The notes below the pieces were generated by a model, which was given only the letters and a program-made list of their open reading frames with translations, made no database searches and was not told the origin of the DNA. DNA of 64,000 nucleotides, taken from NCBI GenBank assembly GCA_036346275.1, contig CM070730.1, forward strand, positions 39,602,918 through 39,666,917. Direction: 5' to 3'. The stretch comes from Otatea glauca (lineage: Eukaryota > Streptophyta > Magnoliopsida > Poales > Poaceae). Positions 1-10,935 of this stretch are shown here, in pieces. Position 1 is the first letter of the stretch; each line of letters opens with the position of its first letter. A program made the position numbers and the translations under genes.

Positions 1-399
1 TAATCAACACTTTTCATTGTAGGCTTGCTATGTTGTAAGGCAAGTACTATATTGTATAGGCAAAGTTATTTCATAGATGGGTCTATATTTGTACTATAAA
101 TATAACCTCAAAGGTTGAGATGAATAACACGAGAAAATTGTCCTAAAACTTCTGTGTTCGCTTACGTGTGTTCTTTTGATCTGTATTTGCATGCAACTGT
201 TTCTAGAGAGGAAACCAACAGATTCCACCCCTTGTCATTATTAGTACTAATTATTTTCCTGAAAGAAAACACCACCAGTAAGTCAGTAAACAGTGAATGA
301 ATTAAAAGGCTCACAGTTGGCAAGAGATAAAAATAGCTCTAGCTTGTACTTTAATGGCATGCGCCAAACTGGTCCATCTGCACCAAAGATCGATGGATG
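1..399 (+). other. Unassigned AT-rich stretch, possible LTR tail
   Basis: No convincing coding sequence is visible. A TATA-like ACTATAAATA near 100, followed by GAGATGAATAACAC, resembles the TATA-to-R segment of short Copia LTRs, so this may be the end of an LTR whose start lies outside the window. The boundary near 200 is a guess, and 200-399 shows nothing recognisable. Confidence 0.25.
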
Positions 400-800
400 T
401 ATACTACACGAGCACCATTGTGAACTCCGTAGCGCCGGCCTTGACGTTGTCCGACCTTTGCTGCAGCTGGTCTTGGGTACATGCATGCTTGATTCCCTTG
501 AGGCTGATCCATAGGCGGTCGAGGGAAAGGATGAGACGCTAGCGCTCTAGATCAGGAAGAGTACATGCACTCGTTCATGAGACTGCAGCGCCTCTACGAG
601 GTACTCGAGACGGAAACACACCGAGGATGCATACGTGGTGGCGAAGAGCCCCTCGACGGCGAGAAGGTCGGGGACAGCGGCTAGTGCCATCCCTGGACGT
701 GCGTTGCAATGTCGACGACAAGGAGGAGCATGGACAGGAGGAGGAAGGCGCAGAGGCAGCCGTAGAACATGGTGAACATAACGGGGTTCTTCCTCGATGG
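400..800 (-). pseudogene. CslC-like glucan synthase pseudo-exon, downstream part
   Basis: Reading the minus strand down from 800 gives a transmembrane segment (MFYGCLCAFLLLSMLLLVV) followed by DIATHVQGWH. After a one-base frame slip comes VPDLLAVEGLFATTYAS, then RLEYLVEALQ, and in further frames LWISLKGIK and an EFTMVLV-like end. This order matches the N-terminal, pre-catalytic region of plant cellulose synthase-like C proteins, Golgi membrane enzymes that make the beta-1,4-glucan backbone of xyloglucan. Similarity stops near 400, before any glycosyltransferase motif. At least three frame changes and stops, including a TAG right after QGWH, make it non-functional. The upstream part of the same exon resumes at 11518, beyond Copia-1. 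Family assignment rests on remembered motifs, not a search. Confidence 0.6.
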
Positions 801-1024
801 TGTGAGAACCGAAGGAGGAACAAAGGTTTTGGTGTCTTGTACTTAATCAGATTAGCCTTGGTTCCTTTATATATCGATTGTCATACAGAAAATAACACAT
901 CGTATGTCACATGACAACAAGTAACAGAGATGATTACATAGAGATTATAGGGGATTTGTTACAAGCAATCAAATCTATACATTCTATACAGGTCTATCTT
1001 TTATAACAGACAATATCTTCAACA
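801..1024 (-). repeat. Copia-1 3' LTR (224 bp)
   Basis: The segment begins TGTGAGAACCGAAGG and ends ATATCTTCAACA, giving TG..CA ends. The same sequence recurs around 9590-9700 and 11397-11517, where it is split by a hAT-like insertion. A purine-tract complement follows at once on the inner side, so in minus orientation this is the 3' LTR. The outer flank GATGG does not match the flank beyond the other LTR, so no TSD is visible. Confidence 0.85.
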
Positions 1025-1039
1025 ACCTCCCTCAATCTC
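1025..1039 (-). other. Copia-1 polypurine tract
   Basis: ACCTCCCTCAATCTC on the plus strand reads as GAGATTGAGGGAGGT on the element strand and directly abuts the 3' LTR. This is the expected position for the plus-strand primer. Confidence 0.75.
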
Positions 1040-1059
1040 AACTTGATGAAACAAGATTG

Positions 1060-1720
1060 AGACTGCGTCACATTGCCATGAATTGTGCCATTGCCTATGG
1101 TTTAGTAAACACATCAACAGTTTCGTCTTGACAAGAAATAGACCAAACTTCCAGAGCCTTCTTTGCCACCCTTTCTCCCACAAAGTGGAAATCTACTTCA
1201 ATGTGTTTTGTCCTTGCATGAAACACTGGGTTTGCAGAAAAGTAGGCCACACCTAAGTTTTCGTACCACAGGATCGGTGGCCTTGGTTGAAAGATCCCTA
1301 ATTCACTAAGAAGGGACTGTACCTAGATTGTTTCTAGGGTTCCATTGGCTAAGGCTTTATATTCAGATTTCTGTACTTGATCTCGACACCATTGCTTGTT
1401 TTCATGAGCACCATGAGATAAGATTCGAACCAAAATATACTACAAACCCACCGGTAGATCTTCGATCATCACTGCATTTGAAAGGTGCTCACCAAGGTTG
1501 AAGCCAGACTTCTTGATAGATAGTCCTATGTTGGGCATGTCTTTTAGATATCAAAGTATCTTTTTAACTGTAGTAAAGTGACCTGACATATTTTATTGAC
1601 AGCGAACACAATATCTGGCCTTCGTAAGAGTGAGATACTGCGGTGCTCCAACAAGATTTCTATACTTGGTCCCTTCTGCTGCTGACAGTGATTTTCCACC
1701 TTTAGACAACCGGTTGCTGC
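1060..1720 (-). pseudogene. Copia-1 RNase H region, broken
   Basis: Minus-strand reading frames give, in order, a YRNLVGAPQYLTLT-like block, KKIL followed by [45 protein letters not shown], then [19 protein letters not shown] and a short DVFTKP end. These are the successive blocks of Ty1/Copia RNase H (the EAEY and cDNLGA..l..NP..H.RtKHIE motifs). RNase H degrades the RNA strand during reverse transcription. Several in-frame stops, for example between the TLE and [10 protein letters not shown] blocks, mean it cannot be translated whole. It lies between the reverse transcriptase remnant and the polypurine tract, as expected. Confidence 0.8.
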
Positions 1721-1726
1721 CAAAGA

Positions 1727-2594
1727 CTAGCAATTTTCCATGTTAGCTCGTTTCAGTAAATCCACAGTATATTTGTGCTGTGCCAACACAATCCCATGTT
1801 GAGATATCTTCACTTCAATTCCCAATAAGTAATCAAGCTCTCCAAGATCCTTAATGGCAAATTCCTTTTGTAGTTGTGCTAGCAACATCTCTATAGCTTG
1901 ATTTGAGGAAGTATTCACAATTATATCATCTATGTAAATGAGCATGTAGATGACTTCTCCTGACCGATTGTACACAAACAGAGAGGTGTTCTTGCGATGG
2001 TATGAAACCAAGTTCTTGCAGCTTCGTGCTCAATCGAGAGTACCATTCTCTTGGCACCAGTTTCAGGCCATATAGAGCTTTTTCTAGCTTGCAAAGATGA
2101 TTGGGACACTGTGTATTTTCATACCGTAGAGGTTGTCGCGTGAACACATCTTTTTCAAGTACTCCATGGAGAAATGCATTCTAAACATCTAATTGTCGCA
2201 AATTCCACCCCTTGGATACCACAATGGAAAGGATGAGTCGAACTGTAACAGGCTTAACAACCAGACTGAATGTGTCCTCATAATTAAGGCCATATCGTTG
2301 TTTGAATCCTTTCACCATCAGTAAGCTCGATTGCAGTGGCAGCAGACTAGGCAGCAGCATCTGCTGACTGGGAGCTTGCAGCATGATCACCACCATGGCC
2401 CCCATGATGCAAAGGTTCTTGCACGAGCATTAGTATCCAAAGACAACAGATTGCCATACTCCGTATGGTTAGAAAGCTGTATAAATGGAAGGAGAACATA
2501 TGCTTAGGTGAAAATAGGAGGTAGTATCGCATGGGTGGTTTGCTGTAAAAAAAAAGGAAAAACATGTTCATCGAACACGACGTCGCGGTAAATG
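1727..2594 (-). pseudogene. Copia-1 reverse transcriptase, broken
   Basis: This is a Ty1/Copia-type reverse transcriptase (RVT_2) on the minus strand. Segments in order are [55 protein letters not shown] and the catalytic-site block YMLIYIDDIIV, then DLGELDYLLGIEV and KYTVDLLKRANME. They sit in at least three frames. Upstream, near 2560-2594, the linker block RDVVFDEHVFPF survives next to an A-rich run, after which part of the linker is poorly preserved. The 5' side is cut at 2594/2600 by an Angela-like LTR insertion. The metal-binding DD is still present, but the frame is shattered. Confidence 0.85.
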
Positions 2595-4672
2595 TAAACT
2601 GTTGGGAAATCGGGGCAGGAAAGCCCTAATAAATTTCAAAAATTTATCCCTTTTTGGACGGATCGCATGTATGAGAACCAAGATTTAGAATATATCAAAA
2701 GGCAATAAATGCGTACCGTGGTCCTAAAAGCGCAAATACAAAGCTTTTGGAGAAACTCTCGGTGAAGCTCACAGCTTTGACGCCTGGACGTAGTAGTAGA
2801 AATGGATTCTATCGGATCTTCGTGGCACATAAACAAGCGGACGAGACCATGTACTAGTATGCTAGTACTACACAATACAACTCTTGTGACTTTTATTTAT
2901 GGTTACGATAAAACTTTTTCACCTTTCTATCCCTTTTACTTCTCTCTTTTTTCTTCTTACTTTTTTTCTCAACCTGCCACTTGTTTTTATAGCAAAACCA
3001 GTGTAGCATGGTCGGTGATACAGTACTATCACTGTAGCATGGTCGGTGATGCAGTAGTACCAACTTTGACATTGTTCATATGTCGATTGCTACCGTGCTG
3101 CCGGCATGCTGTAGTGTTTTTAGCAAAAAAAAATCATATTTTTGTACATGCGTGGTTCGTAGCCTTTTGAGAACAACTAGATATCATGTTCAATCGTATT
3201 GAATATATGTCACAAGAGAAGATTTCATAAACCTATCTTAAGTCTATTCTTGTGTGACCCTTTAGGTTCATACAATATTGGCAATAAATCGAAAAACTCC
3301 TTTTTCGATTCACAAGTTGCAAGTGGCTCCTAGCAGAACATAACAACTACCCAAATTGAATGAATTTTATTTATCCGACAAACCTTTAATCCCTTTATCA
3401 TTTGATATCATGGTTTAACCCAAGGTTGAGATATGCCATCCTTGTACTGTTAAACTGATTTTCTCGATTATTTGAAGTAGACTAATAAGATCGATCGATT
3501 AACACTAATCGTTCGGGCATGATCATGCATTTTATTTAGTCTATTTCATCAAGTGACCAATTGATATTATTCTCATGATCATGCATTTTATTTAGTCTAT
3601 TTCATCAAGTGACCAATCGATATTATTCTCTCAGTATGAGGAGGACAAATTTCATCTTGATCATACACTTCTCTCTGCATGATTCCAAGCATACCCGAGT
3701 GTTGTCCTTATGATTATCCAGTTACGGACAACGTTAGACAACATCAAAGCATACCATCCTTATGTAGGAAACTGTGTTGATCTCAGGTTTTAAGGATCAA
3801 TCATTGTCATTGTATGAAACAACTTATAACACTCATCAACTCCTCAAAAGGTGTTTCATAAGCGGGTCAGTCCAATAGCATGTACACTTACATGTATTCA
3901 CAAGATTGTATTGTATCACATAACCATAATCCGTGAAACATGATTACCAAACAATTCATGTGCTTGTTGTGAATAAGGATTATTGGTGTCCCAACCAATA
4001 AATAAACAAGGCACAATTTATAATAATGTCATAATCAAATTACAGAGTTTCACTATCAAATCACATACTTGATGATCTATAACATGACATTATTAAAGGA
4101 ACAACATAAATATAAATATAAAGTAATCATCTCTGTAACATCCCAAAATTTGAGTTTTAGAATGTTTTAATTTGAAAATGAACCATTTACATTTTTCCTG
4201 AATTAATCAAAGCTTAATTTGGATTTTCTATTAACAAAAGTATTTAATTTGACTAAAATATTCATCAAACAAAATATTTCTAGTTTTATTTGGGTTTATT
4301 ATGCTTCAAGGAATTGTTCTATATTCTTTTAGATTTTTCTGAATTTCTTTGCTATTTATTGGAATTTATTTGCTTTTATTTGAATTTATGGAATTTTCTT
4401 AATTCAATTTTTTTTAATTTCAAAACCCTTCTTAGGCCGAATCCTTCCACCGGCTCGTTCCTATTCCTCCGTTCGGCCCTCTTCTCTACGCGCCCTCCTA
4501 GCCCAGCTTCGCTCAGCCCAGTCTGCGCAAGCCGTTGAATCTGCGGCACGTGGACGGCTGAGACACAGCCACGTCGCACTTGCGCCGCTGCCGCTTGAAC
4601 CCTAACCCTAACTGTCTCTGCATCGATCCCGTGCCGCAGCTCGATTTTCGGATTTGGCACACCTCCCCAGGC

Positions 4673-4680
4673 TATTTAAG
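4673..4680 (+). promoter_or_regulatory. Putative LTR TATA box
   Basis: TATTTAAG follows a GC-rich block, at a place where sister LTRs have CTTTAAATAG or TATAAATAG. It is assigned by position and sequence only. Confidence 0.5.
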
Positions 4681-5248
4681 CGCCGCCACACCCAGCCCGA
4701 GGTTCCCCGCTTTGCGCCTCCCCTGTTGACCTAGCCCTTGCTGTCTGAGGCACCAACGTCTTCGCGCATGAGCTCGCCGATGTTTCCCTGCCACAGCCGA
4801 AGCCTTCTGCCGCCTTGTTCTCCGTCGCCGGTGCATCTCCGCCGTTGCCGTTTGCTTCTTCGCATTGCCCGCGAAGCCTTCTTCCAGATCTCCAAGGTTT
4901 CGTGCCCGATCCGTCGCTTTTCCACCATATCCCGTGTCGTCTTCCTTGTGTCCAGCGGAATAGTGCCGCCCCTCGCCGTCGTGCTCCGTTGCGGAGTCTT
5001 GGCCGTCCAATCACACGCGTGTGCCTCGTGTCTGGCCACGTCCTCGCTGCCCGCAGCTGCAAATCCCCACCGTCCGATTCGGCTATGTCGCCGAATGTGC
5101 AACGCGTCACCCGTTGCGTGGTAGCCGCGTCAACGCCATGTGGCTGCCACGTCTGCCCTAGCAACGCCGCGTGGCGTCCTCGTTGCCTAGTCTGCGACGT
5201 CAGTCGAACCCTCCTCAGTGGACGCAGTCCACCGTGAGCCGTGTCGCT

Positions 5249-5269
5249 GACACGTGGGCTCCACGTGTC
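5249..5269. promoter_or_regulatory. Double G-box inverted repeat in the LTR
   Basis: GACACGTGG and CCACGTGTC form 9-bp inverted arms separated by GCT, each containing the CACGTG G-box core bound by plant bZIP and bHLH factors. Gypsy-3 LTRs have the left arm at the same place (near 43624 and 51399), but their right arm is changed. Regulatory use is inferred. Confidence 0.5.
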
Positions 5270-6357
5270 GGCCGATATTTCTTTCTCTTTTTCTATTTTC
5301 TAGAAAATCCAAAAATTCCATCCAATCAGATTGTGCCATGTGTCAGCCCTTTTTATTTTCTTTGATTTTTTATCCGAGGAAATTCCAGGAGCCCGTTCTC
5401 CTTCGTTCAAGCTCCGATTCCAGTGATTCTAATTTCTAAATTCATGATCTATCTTCCAGTACCATTCTTTTTAATTTTTGAATTTTTTTTAATTTGATTT
5501 ATTTATTTGATCTTGTTTCGCGTGTAGACAACGCAGTCGAAGCCCAGTCGAACCTACAGTCGGAGGTAGAACCAGCAGGAGGCAACAAAGGCAAGTCTTC
5601 CTTGAACATATTGATCCCAAATTTACAAAATGCCTATGTTGTTTTTAAATTATGCATGCTTACTTTATGCAATGTACTTTAAATATAGTTTTAGGGTATA
5701 ATTAAATACCAAAATTTGTTAAACCCTTATTGGTATTGATCATGTCGAACCTTTGTCACCCTAGTTGATAGTAGCTATTTTATTTAGTGATAACCAGTAG
5801 AGTAGCATGGGACGGTAGAATTGCTTAGTCCAGCTTAAACGTTTCGGTATTATGCCATTATGGGAATTATCTCAAACATGGTTTAAACTTATTTGTGAAG
5901 TTGCGGCAATCGGTGTTGCTGATGTTATTTAAATGAAATAAAGAGCAAAAATGGTTTAGATTAGGGCGGATGGATGTTTGGCGGGTGCAGGAAGCGCAAG
6001 ACCTTGGAATGTGAATGTTCCGTCCTAGTCAATTAAGGACAGAAGCATGTGTTATCATGGACCAAGCACTACCGTACAACCACAAGTTTATATGGGTACG
6101 ACCTGGCTAACTAATTTGTGCGTCTTGTTATTAGCTTCGCCAGTTAGTGGATGCCAGATGTAGGCAGGTGCAAGAGGGGGCTTCCGACTGGGCAACTAGA
6201 ACCCATCGGTGGTGAAACCTTAGCGGGCGAGGTTGTACATTGTAAAGGCCTTGTCATGATCTCTCTGCAGCATACCAAAGGAAGTGTGCTAATGACGTTA
6301 CACAAAGAGATGATCATGTCTTGTGGGTAAAGCTGTACACACTCTACAGAGTTAAAA

Positions 6358-6381
6358 CTAGTTAAGTAGCCGTGCCCACAG
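6358..6381 (+). promoter_or_regulatory. Conserved LTR palindrome block, decayed copy
   Basis: CTAGTTAAGTAG (one mismatch from a perfect 12-bp palindrome) is followed at once by CCGTGCCCACAG, one base short of a 5-bp-arm inverted repeat. It matches the perfect pair in Gypsy-3 LTRs. See the finding on covarying palindromes. Confidence 0.6.
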
Positions 6382-7132
6382 TCAAGGACACGCGAGGTAC
6401 ACTTGCACATTGTAGATTTTATGGTTTTGTTTTAAATGAGAATGATGGTTTGGGAATCCGTGAGCAGATGGAACTCTCGGGTTATGGTTTGGCAGATGGA
6501 GCCAGTCAGGTAGATAAAACCTGTTATAGTTGTCATTTCAAATTCAGTTATTATTCAAATACATTTTGATCAAATGATGCTTTGTGACATTACTATTGGT
6601 ATTTAAAGTTAAATTTTGCTTTATGCCAAAAGAGCCATATTATGCCTTCAATTGTTTAGCCTTGCATATAGTTATCATGCATTATGTTTCCAAGACTTGC
6701 GGAGTACATTTTGTGCTCACCCTTACAACATCCCTACATTCCATAGAGGAGTGCGTAGAAGCTGAAAGTGACTACGATTCTTTACTTGTGGTTACGACGA
6801 AGGTGATCTAGAATACTAGGACGCGTACCCCAATCGATTGCCTGTTGGGCAAATGGATGGGCTTATTCTACTGTTGTTATTTCGTTTCCGCTGCTTCTTA
6901 TTGAACTCAAGCCATGAGGCTGTTTATTTGTAATAATTGGCCATAAGGCTAATACCTTTTTGTTTAATTGATATTATTTGATTCGTGATATGGATATGTT
7001 ATCATCACTGTTTTCACTGTGTGTGCTAGCTTTTTCTGGACTAGCACAGGTTATACACAGAGGGTTCGAATTTGGAAATCCGGTCCCGACAATCTCCATG
7101 ATTAGCCTCTTGGGCATATTTCCAATATAAAC

Positions 7133-8128
7133 ACGAGCTATAGGAACATGGAGACACTTGTAGCCTTCATGTGAATTACTATACCCAACAAATACACATT
7201 GTTATGATCAAAATTGTAGTTTCTAAGCATTGCATGGTCATAGGTTCAGCCAGCACGCACAACCAAAAGTGCAAAGAAGTGTGTAATCTGGTTTGGACCC
7301 TAGGAGTTTTTCCAGAGGTGTAGCATTTGAGAGGACTTTGCTTGAAAGACGGTTAATCAAATAACACACAATAAGTAAAAATTCATCCCAAAATTTGATT
7401 GGCATTGAAGCTAGAGACGGAAGAGAGAGACCCATTTTAACCACATGTCTATGTTTCCTCTTGGCGGAACCATGCTGTTGATGGGTACAAGGACATGAGA
7501 TATGATGTTCAATGCCTACTTGCCAAAAACATTTGTTTAACCTGTGATATTCGCCACCAGTCAGATTACATGCAAAGAATTTTGCGATTCAACAGCCGTT
7601 CAACATGAGTTTGGAATTCAAGGAATACACGAAAGACATCAGATTTATTCTTAAGAAGGGACAACCAAGTAAACTCGCTGAAATCATCGACAAAGCTCAC
7701 ATAGTATTTGTACCCTCTTGTGGATGAGCCGGCCCCAAAAATTTGAAAAAAAATAAGCTCCAGTGGTGTTGAGGAAACACTAGATGACCTAGGAAACGGA
7801 AGTTGATGACTCTTGCCTTACTGGCAAGCATTACAAACTGATTTATTCTTTGAACGACTAAAGGAAATCAAATTATTTGAGTGCAAAAGTTGTTGAACGA
7901 CCGGTGAAGAAGCACGTCCAATCCGGGAAGGCCAATCATTAAAAGAAAGTTTGACTCCATAAAGGGCTTGCTTATTTGGTGGCGAAATAGGATAGAGGCC
8001 TCCTTCACATTTGCCATGTAACAGAACTCTCTTTGTGGCCAAATCCTTTAAGCGAAAATGATTTGGATAGAATTCAAAGAAGGCATTATTGTCATTGGCA
8101 TGTCGATGAACAGAGAGAAGATTTCTAG
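7133..8128 (-). pseudogene. Copia-1 integrase and GAG-pre-integrase region, broken
   Basis: From high to low coordinates the minus strand shows RNLLSVHRHANDNNAFFEF and then LATKRVLLHGKCEGGLYPI (GAG-pre-integrase), the cysteine block SVCNACQ of the zinc region, and LTWLSLLKNKSDVFRVFLEF with FQTHVERLLNRKI from the integrase core. SMPIKFWDEFLLIVCYLINR and TPLEKLLGSKPDY with FGCACW follow from the integrase C-terminal part. Integrase joins element cDNA to the host chromosome. Stops and shifts interrupt it, including one where DWWRI stands in place of the usual D-x-G-GEY neighbourhood. It ends at the Angela-like insertion at 7127/7133. Confidence 0.8.
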
Positions 8129-8490
8129 TCTATACTCCTTTATAATGCACCTAAGCATTCTTTTCTACGTCCACCCTAAATAATGCACCCCACTAGAGAT
8201 GATCCAACCTTCATGCACCCAGCGAAACGTCCTCAGAAACTTGACTCCATCAAAATTAACCTCTCAGATCTTTCCTCAGCTCTACTCACCCACATCCGAT
8301 GGTCATTGTTTAATGTGTCTAACTCATCCCTGTGGCCCACAACAGATTTCCCCCCACCTCCAGCATCATCTCAAGGAAAAGAAAACAAATATCCTGGAAT
8401 TAAGGAAAAGGAAACAAACGTTCTAGAAAAGGAAAAGACATATATTACGTGCTGAGAAAAGGAAACCGGAATACATGGCACTATACTAGT
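8129..8490. mobile_element. Short Helitron-like repeat, copy 1
   Basis: About 362 bp running from TCTATACTCCTTTATAATGC to CACTATACTAG, followed by T. A similar copy lies at 11878-12237. Removing it joins the flanking Copia-1 coding sequence in register with no extra bases, which fits an insertion without duplication. A 5-bp CTAGT duplication would fit equally well. A 5' TC start and 3' CTAG-T end are Helitron traits, but there is no clear 3' hairpin and the host base before it is G rather than A. It encodes nothing recognisable. Confidence 0.5.
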
Positions 8491-9310
8491 AGCTTACGGA
8501 ACATGAAGAATGTTCTTGAGTTGAAGAGTTTTGGCAGGAGTTTGAATAACATAGTTACCACGATGAAGTATAGACAAACCTGTACCATAGGCGGTCTGCA
8601 CGTGGTCCTTCCCATTGTAGCGTTCACAAACTGTCAACTTTGCAAGCTCACCAGTTATATGGTCAGTTGCCCCAGTATCCGTGTACTAATTAGGATCAAC
8701 ACCATATGAGAATGCAGCTGCAAGTCCTGTGAGCTTCATCTCCTCTGCTTGATAATAATGATCGTAGCGATGGTAGCATTTGAGTGCTACATGGCCTGCT
8801 TTGCCGCATACTTGACAGGTTGACCTGTCCTTGCCGTTACCACAATCTCCTCGGTTGCCATGGCCATTGGATCTGCCACGGCCGTGGCCACCCCTGTTGC
8901 CATTGAGACCACCTTTTGTCACGAGAGAAGTAGTTGGTACAGGACCTGGAGTGCTGCATCATCGCTTCATCATTGTGCTCTCTGCACAACTTCATAGCTG
9001 ACCAAGTGTGTGTACAGAACACTAAGAGAGATGGAATCCAGCCTAGTGGTTATTGATGTGACAAGAAAGTCATAGTCAGCATCAAGGCTAGTGAGGATAT
9101 ATGTTGCAACCTCCTTGTCCTGAATGGGATGGCTGATAGAAGCCATGGTATCAGCAAGCATCTTCATCTTGTTGAAGTATTCCACCATGGACAGGTCCTT
9201 CTCCATTCGAATCTACATGATTCGTGCCCTTGAGTGTATTGTGAACATTTTCTCAAGTGTGATATATCCATACCTCACACGATTGGAGCAATTAAAAATA
9301 ATAATTGCAG
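8491..9310 (-). pseudogene. Copia-1 gag, broken
   Basis: The minus strand gives ITLEKMFTIHSRARIM, then MEKDLSMVEYFNKMKMLADTM with DADYDFLVTSIT (UBN2-type Copia gag), and a basic glycine-rich GNRGGHGRGRSNG stretch. A complete CCHC zinc knuckle follows, CQVCGKAGHVALKCYHR around 8750-8820, which binds RNA in the virus-like particle. LQLKNILHVP at 8491-8560 belongs to the protein just before GAG-pre-integrase, while 8570-8685 is poorly preserved protease-linker sequence. The knuckle and gag type suggest an Ale/Retrofit (Hopscotch-like) lineage, which also suits the 224-bp LTRs. Frames change at least twice. Confidence 0.75.
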
Positions 9311-9324
9311 TCCATTTATATTCC

Positions 9325-9480
9325 ACGTCCTAGGTTTGATAGAGTCTATACGTGAGGGGGAGTGTTGAAGTATAAATGAATTGCCCACCTTTTCTCATTA
9401 GCTTAAACTTTTGGGTGAACTAGCTGGTACATGCAACTCAATAGGTTAGTTTGATCAAGTGGCTGGATGTTGGGGTAGGA
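9325..9480 (+). repeat. Fragment of an unrelated retroelement
   Basis: A plus-strand purine tract, GTGAGGGGGAG (9352-9362), runs directly into TGTTGAAGTATAAATG, which looks like a polypurine tract plus LTR start in the opposite orientation to Copia-1. The far end is not defined. It interrupts the Copia-1 leader and gag start. Confidence 0.35.
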
Positions 9481-9575
9481 AGGAAGTCGGTAGAGGTTGA
9501 AGATGACAGAGAGCTCATCATGGTGGAGACAATGGTTGAGAATGAGGTCGAGGAAGTCATCTCTTCGGGAGCTTA

Positions 9576-9589
9576 TGGCTCTGATACCA
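9576..9589 (-). other. Copia-1 primer-binding site
   Basis: TGGCTCTGATACCA is the complement of TGGTATCAGAGCCA, the 3' end complement of plant initiator Met-tRNA, and abuts the 5' LTR that starts at 9590. Confidence 0.85.
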
Positions 9590-10544
9590 TGTGAGAGAAA
9601 ACCGAAGGAGGAAGAAAGGTTTTGGTCCGACATACTCAATCAGATGAGCATTCGTTCCTTTGTATATATCGATTGCCATATGGGAAATAGTACCTCGTAT
9701 CAGGGGCGGAGCTGGGCCTCGGGCCACCAGGGCCTGGGCCCGAGGCTTAGCCCAAATAACAGTATAAATTACTGTTCAACTCGTATTTGGGCCCGAGGCC
9801 GACGTCCTGGCCCAGTCCAGGCCACTAGAGAAGCTCAGGAGTGAGGAGCCCTAGCCATTCATGTGATGTACGCGCAGGAGCTTAGGAGCCCTAACCATCC
9901 ACACGCAGGAGCTCAGGAGTTTGCCGCCGGTCGCCGCCGCCACCACCGCCCTAGGCCACGCCCGCCGGCTGCCACTCCTGCCTCGGCCCCGCAGATCCAT
10001 TGAAGCTCATTTGGATCTGGTCATCGGTCATCCCATTCCGGTATTCCCACGGGTCACGGCTGTAGATTCCACCCGTTCGTTGGTCGCTGGCTGCTGCCCC
10101 CGACCCCGGCTCAGCCCGCCTACGCTGCTGGAGTCTGGACTTCTGGAGGCAAGATCCATTCGCCACCCCTAGCGACGCTGGCGTTCGGCGACCCGGCGCA
10201 GATGCACAGTAGTGCACCACTCTGCGCGGGCCTGCGCTGATCCCGCCCACGGCGGCTCGCCAGCCGCCGCCCTTGGCCCGCCCTTTTACCCCTATCTGTA
10301 GAATTCAATTTTGATATAGAATTATGCTGCATATCAGACGCAACTAGATGATTCAATTTTGTCATGCTTATCAGAAATGTGGTTAAAGTTTGTGTCTTTA
10401 TGTGTAGAATTTATTAGAAAATGTGAGCAATTACTATGATATGGCTCAGATTTGAACCCCCAGATTTGTAACCAAAATTGCAGTATTACACTGCTATTTT
10501 ATTTGGGAATGTATCTCATAAGCCATAATGTATTCAGGCTGCAG

Positions 10545-10732
10545 TCTTCCACTATGGATCAATAAGCTTGATTGCTGAGCCGTGCCGATCAGCACATCTG
10601 TGTGCCATGGAGATTGCCAAAGAGGCTGGTGCGCTGCTATCCTAGACCCGAACCTTAGGGAGGCATTGTGGCCATCCCGTGGGGAGGCTCGCACCCAGAT
10701 CTTGAGCATCTGGGACCAGGCAGACATTGTGC
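10545..10732 (+). pseudogene. Captured fructokinase fragment (central pfkB region)
   Basis: After an AG acceptor, the plus strand reads [18 protein letters not shown], then [13 protein letters not shown] and, after a one-base loss that creates [20 protein letters not shown] and [12 protein letters not shown]. This is a distinctive internal block of plant cytosolic fructokinases, pfkB-family enzymes that phosphorylate fructose at C6. Both ends coincide with plausible intron edges, so genomic DNA rather than a cDNA was probably copied. It lacks the sugar-binding N-terminus and cannot make an enzyme. The match is from memory of the family, but the run of conserved residues is long. Confidence 0.75.
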
Positions 10733-10842
10733 AATTTATTGTCTGATGAATTGGTTATTTTATTGCTGATTGTTCTCTCTCTTTGTTCAAATCAAAATTG
10801 CGGTTGGATCAGGAGCTAATTTGATGTATGTTGATTCTGCAG

Positions 10843-10935
10843 GATCAGAAGAGGCTTGAGAAGGTGATTAAAATGCCAATGCATGTGGAGCAATCACCAT
10901 CACTTATCATGATCAATTGGTCAGCACTTGTGTAA
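10843..10935 (+). pseudogene. Captured fructokinase fragment (C-terminal pfkB signature)
   Basis: After TTCTGCAG the sequence encodes KRLEKVIK and, following a small frame slip, NANACGAITIT. The ANACGAI stretch corresponds to the C-terminal pfkB signature near the catalytic and nucleotide site of plant fructokinases. The sequence then becomes YHDQL instead of the usual lysine-glycine stretch, so similarity ends there. Lying 110 bp after the first fragment with intron-like sequence between, it suggests a single shortened capture event. Confidence 0.5.

Larger units (their letters stand above)
4134..7091 (+). mobile_element. Gypsy solo LTR (2958 bp), TSD ATCTC
   Basis: It begins TGTAACATCCCAAAATTTGAG and ends GGAAATCCGGTCCCGACA, with perfect ATCTC duplications at 4129-4133 and 7092-7096. 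It is a relative of the Gypsy-3 LTRs. Layout: AT-rich leader, GC-rich promoter block around 4430-5250, TATTTAAG near 4673, a G-box dyad near 5260, then a long AT-rich transcribed part with the palindromic block at 6358. It is inserted in the Angela-like LTR. Long GC-rich reading frames on both strands around 4672-5237 show no family motifs and are compositional. Confidence 0.9.
2600..7127 (-). mobile_element. Angela-like Copia solo LTR, interrupted
   Basis: Removing the nested Gypsy LTR leaves about 1.57 kb. On the minus strand it starts TATTGGAAATATGCCC, one base off the TGTTGGAAATATGCCC start familiar from Angela-type Copia LTRs of cereals, and ends CCCCGATTTCCCAACA. It is flanked by perfect TAAAC duplications at 2595-2599 and 7128-7132 and sits inside Copia-1 pol. 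There is no internal region or second LTR, so it is a solo LTR formed by LTR-LTR recombination. A partial second copy occurs at 17555-18711 and 58574-58672. Confidence 0.8.

Noticed and set aside
2802..3170. 122-codon frame with many aromatic residues
   Set aside because: Within the Angela-like LTR; the homologous stretch at 17876-18238 encodes an unrelated frame.
3530..3620. Near-perfect direct repeat of about 70 bp (CATGATCATGCATTTTATTTAGTC unit) as a possible array
   Set aside because: Only two units, with no spacers; a simple local duplication within the Angela-like LTR, absent from the second copy.
4672..5237. Overlapping long frames on both strands (112-162 codons)
   Set aside because: They lie in the GC-rich promoter block of a solo LTR, show no family motif and are matched by equivalent shadow frames in every other GC-rich LTR block.
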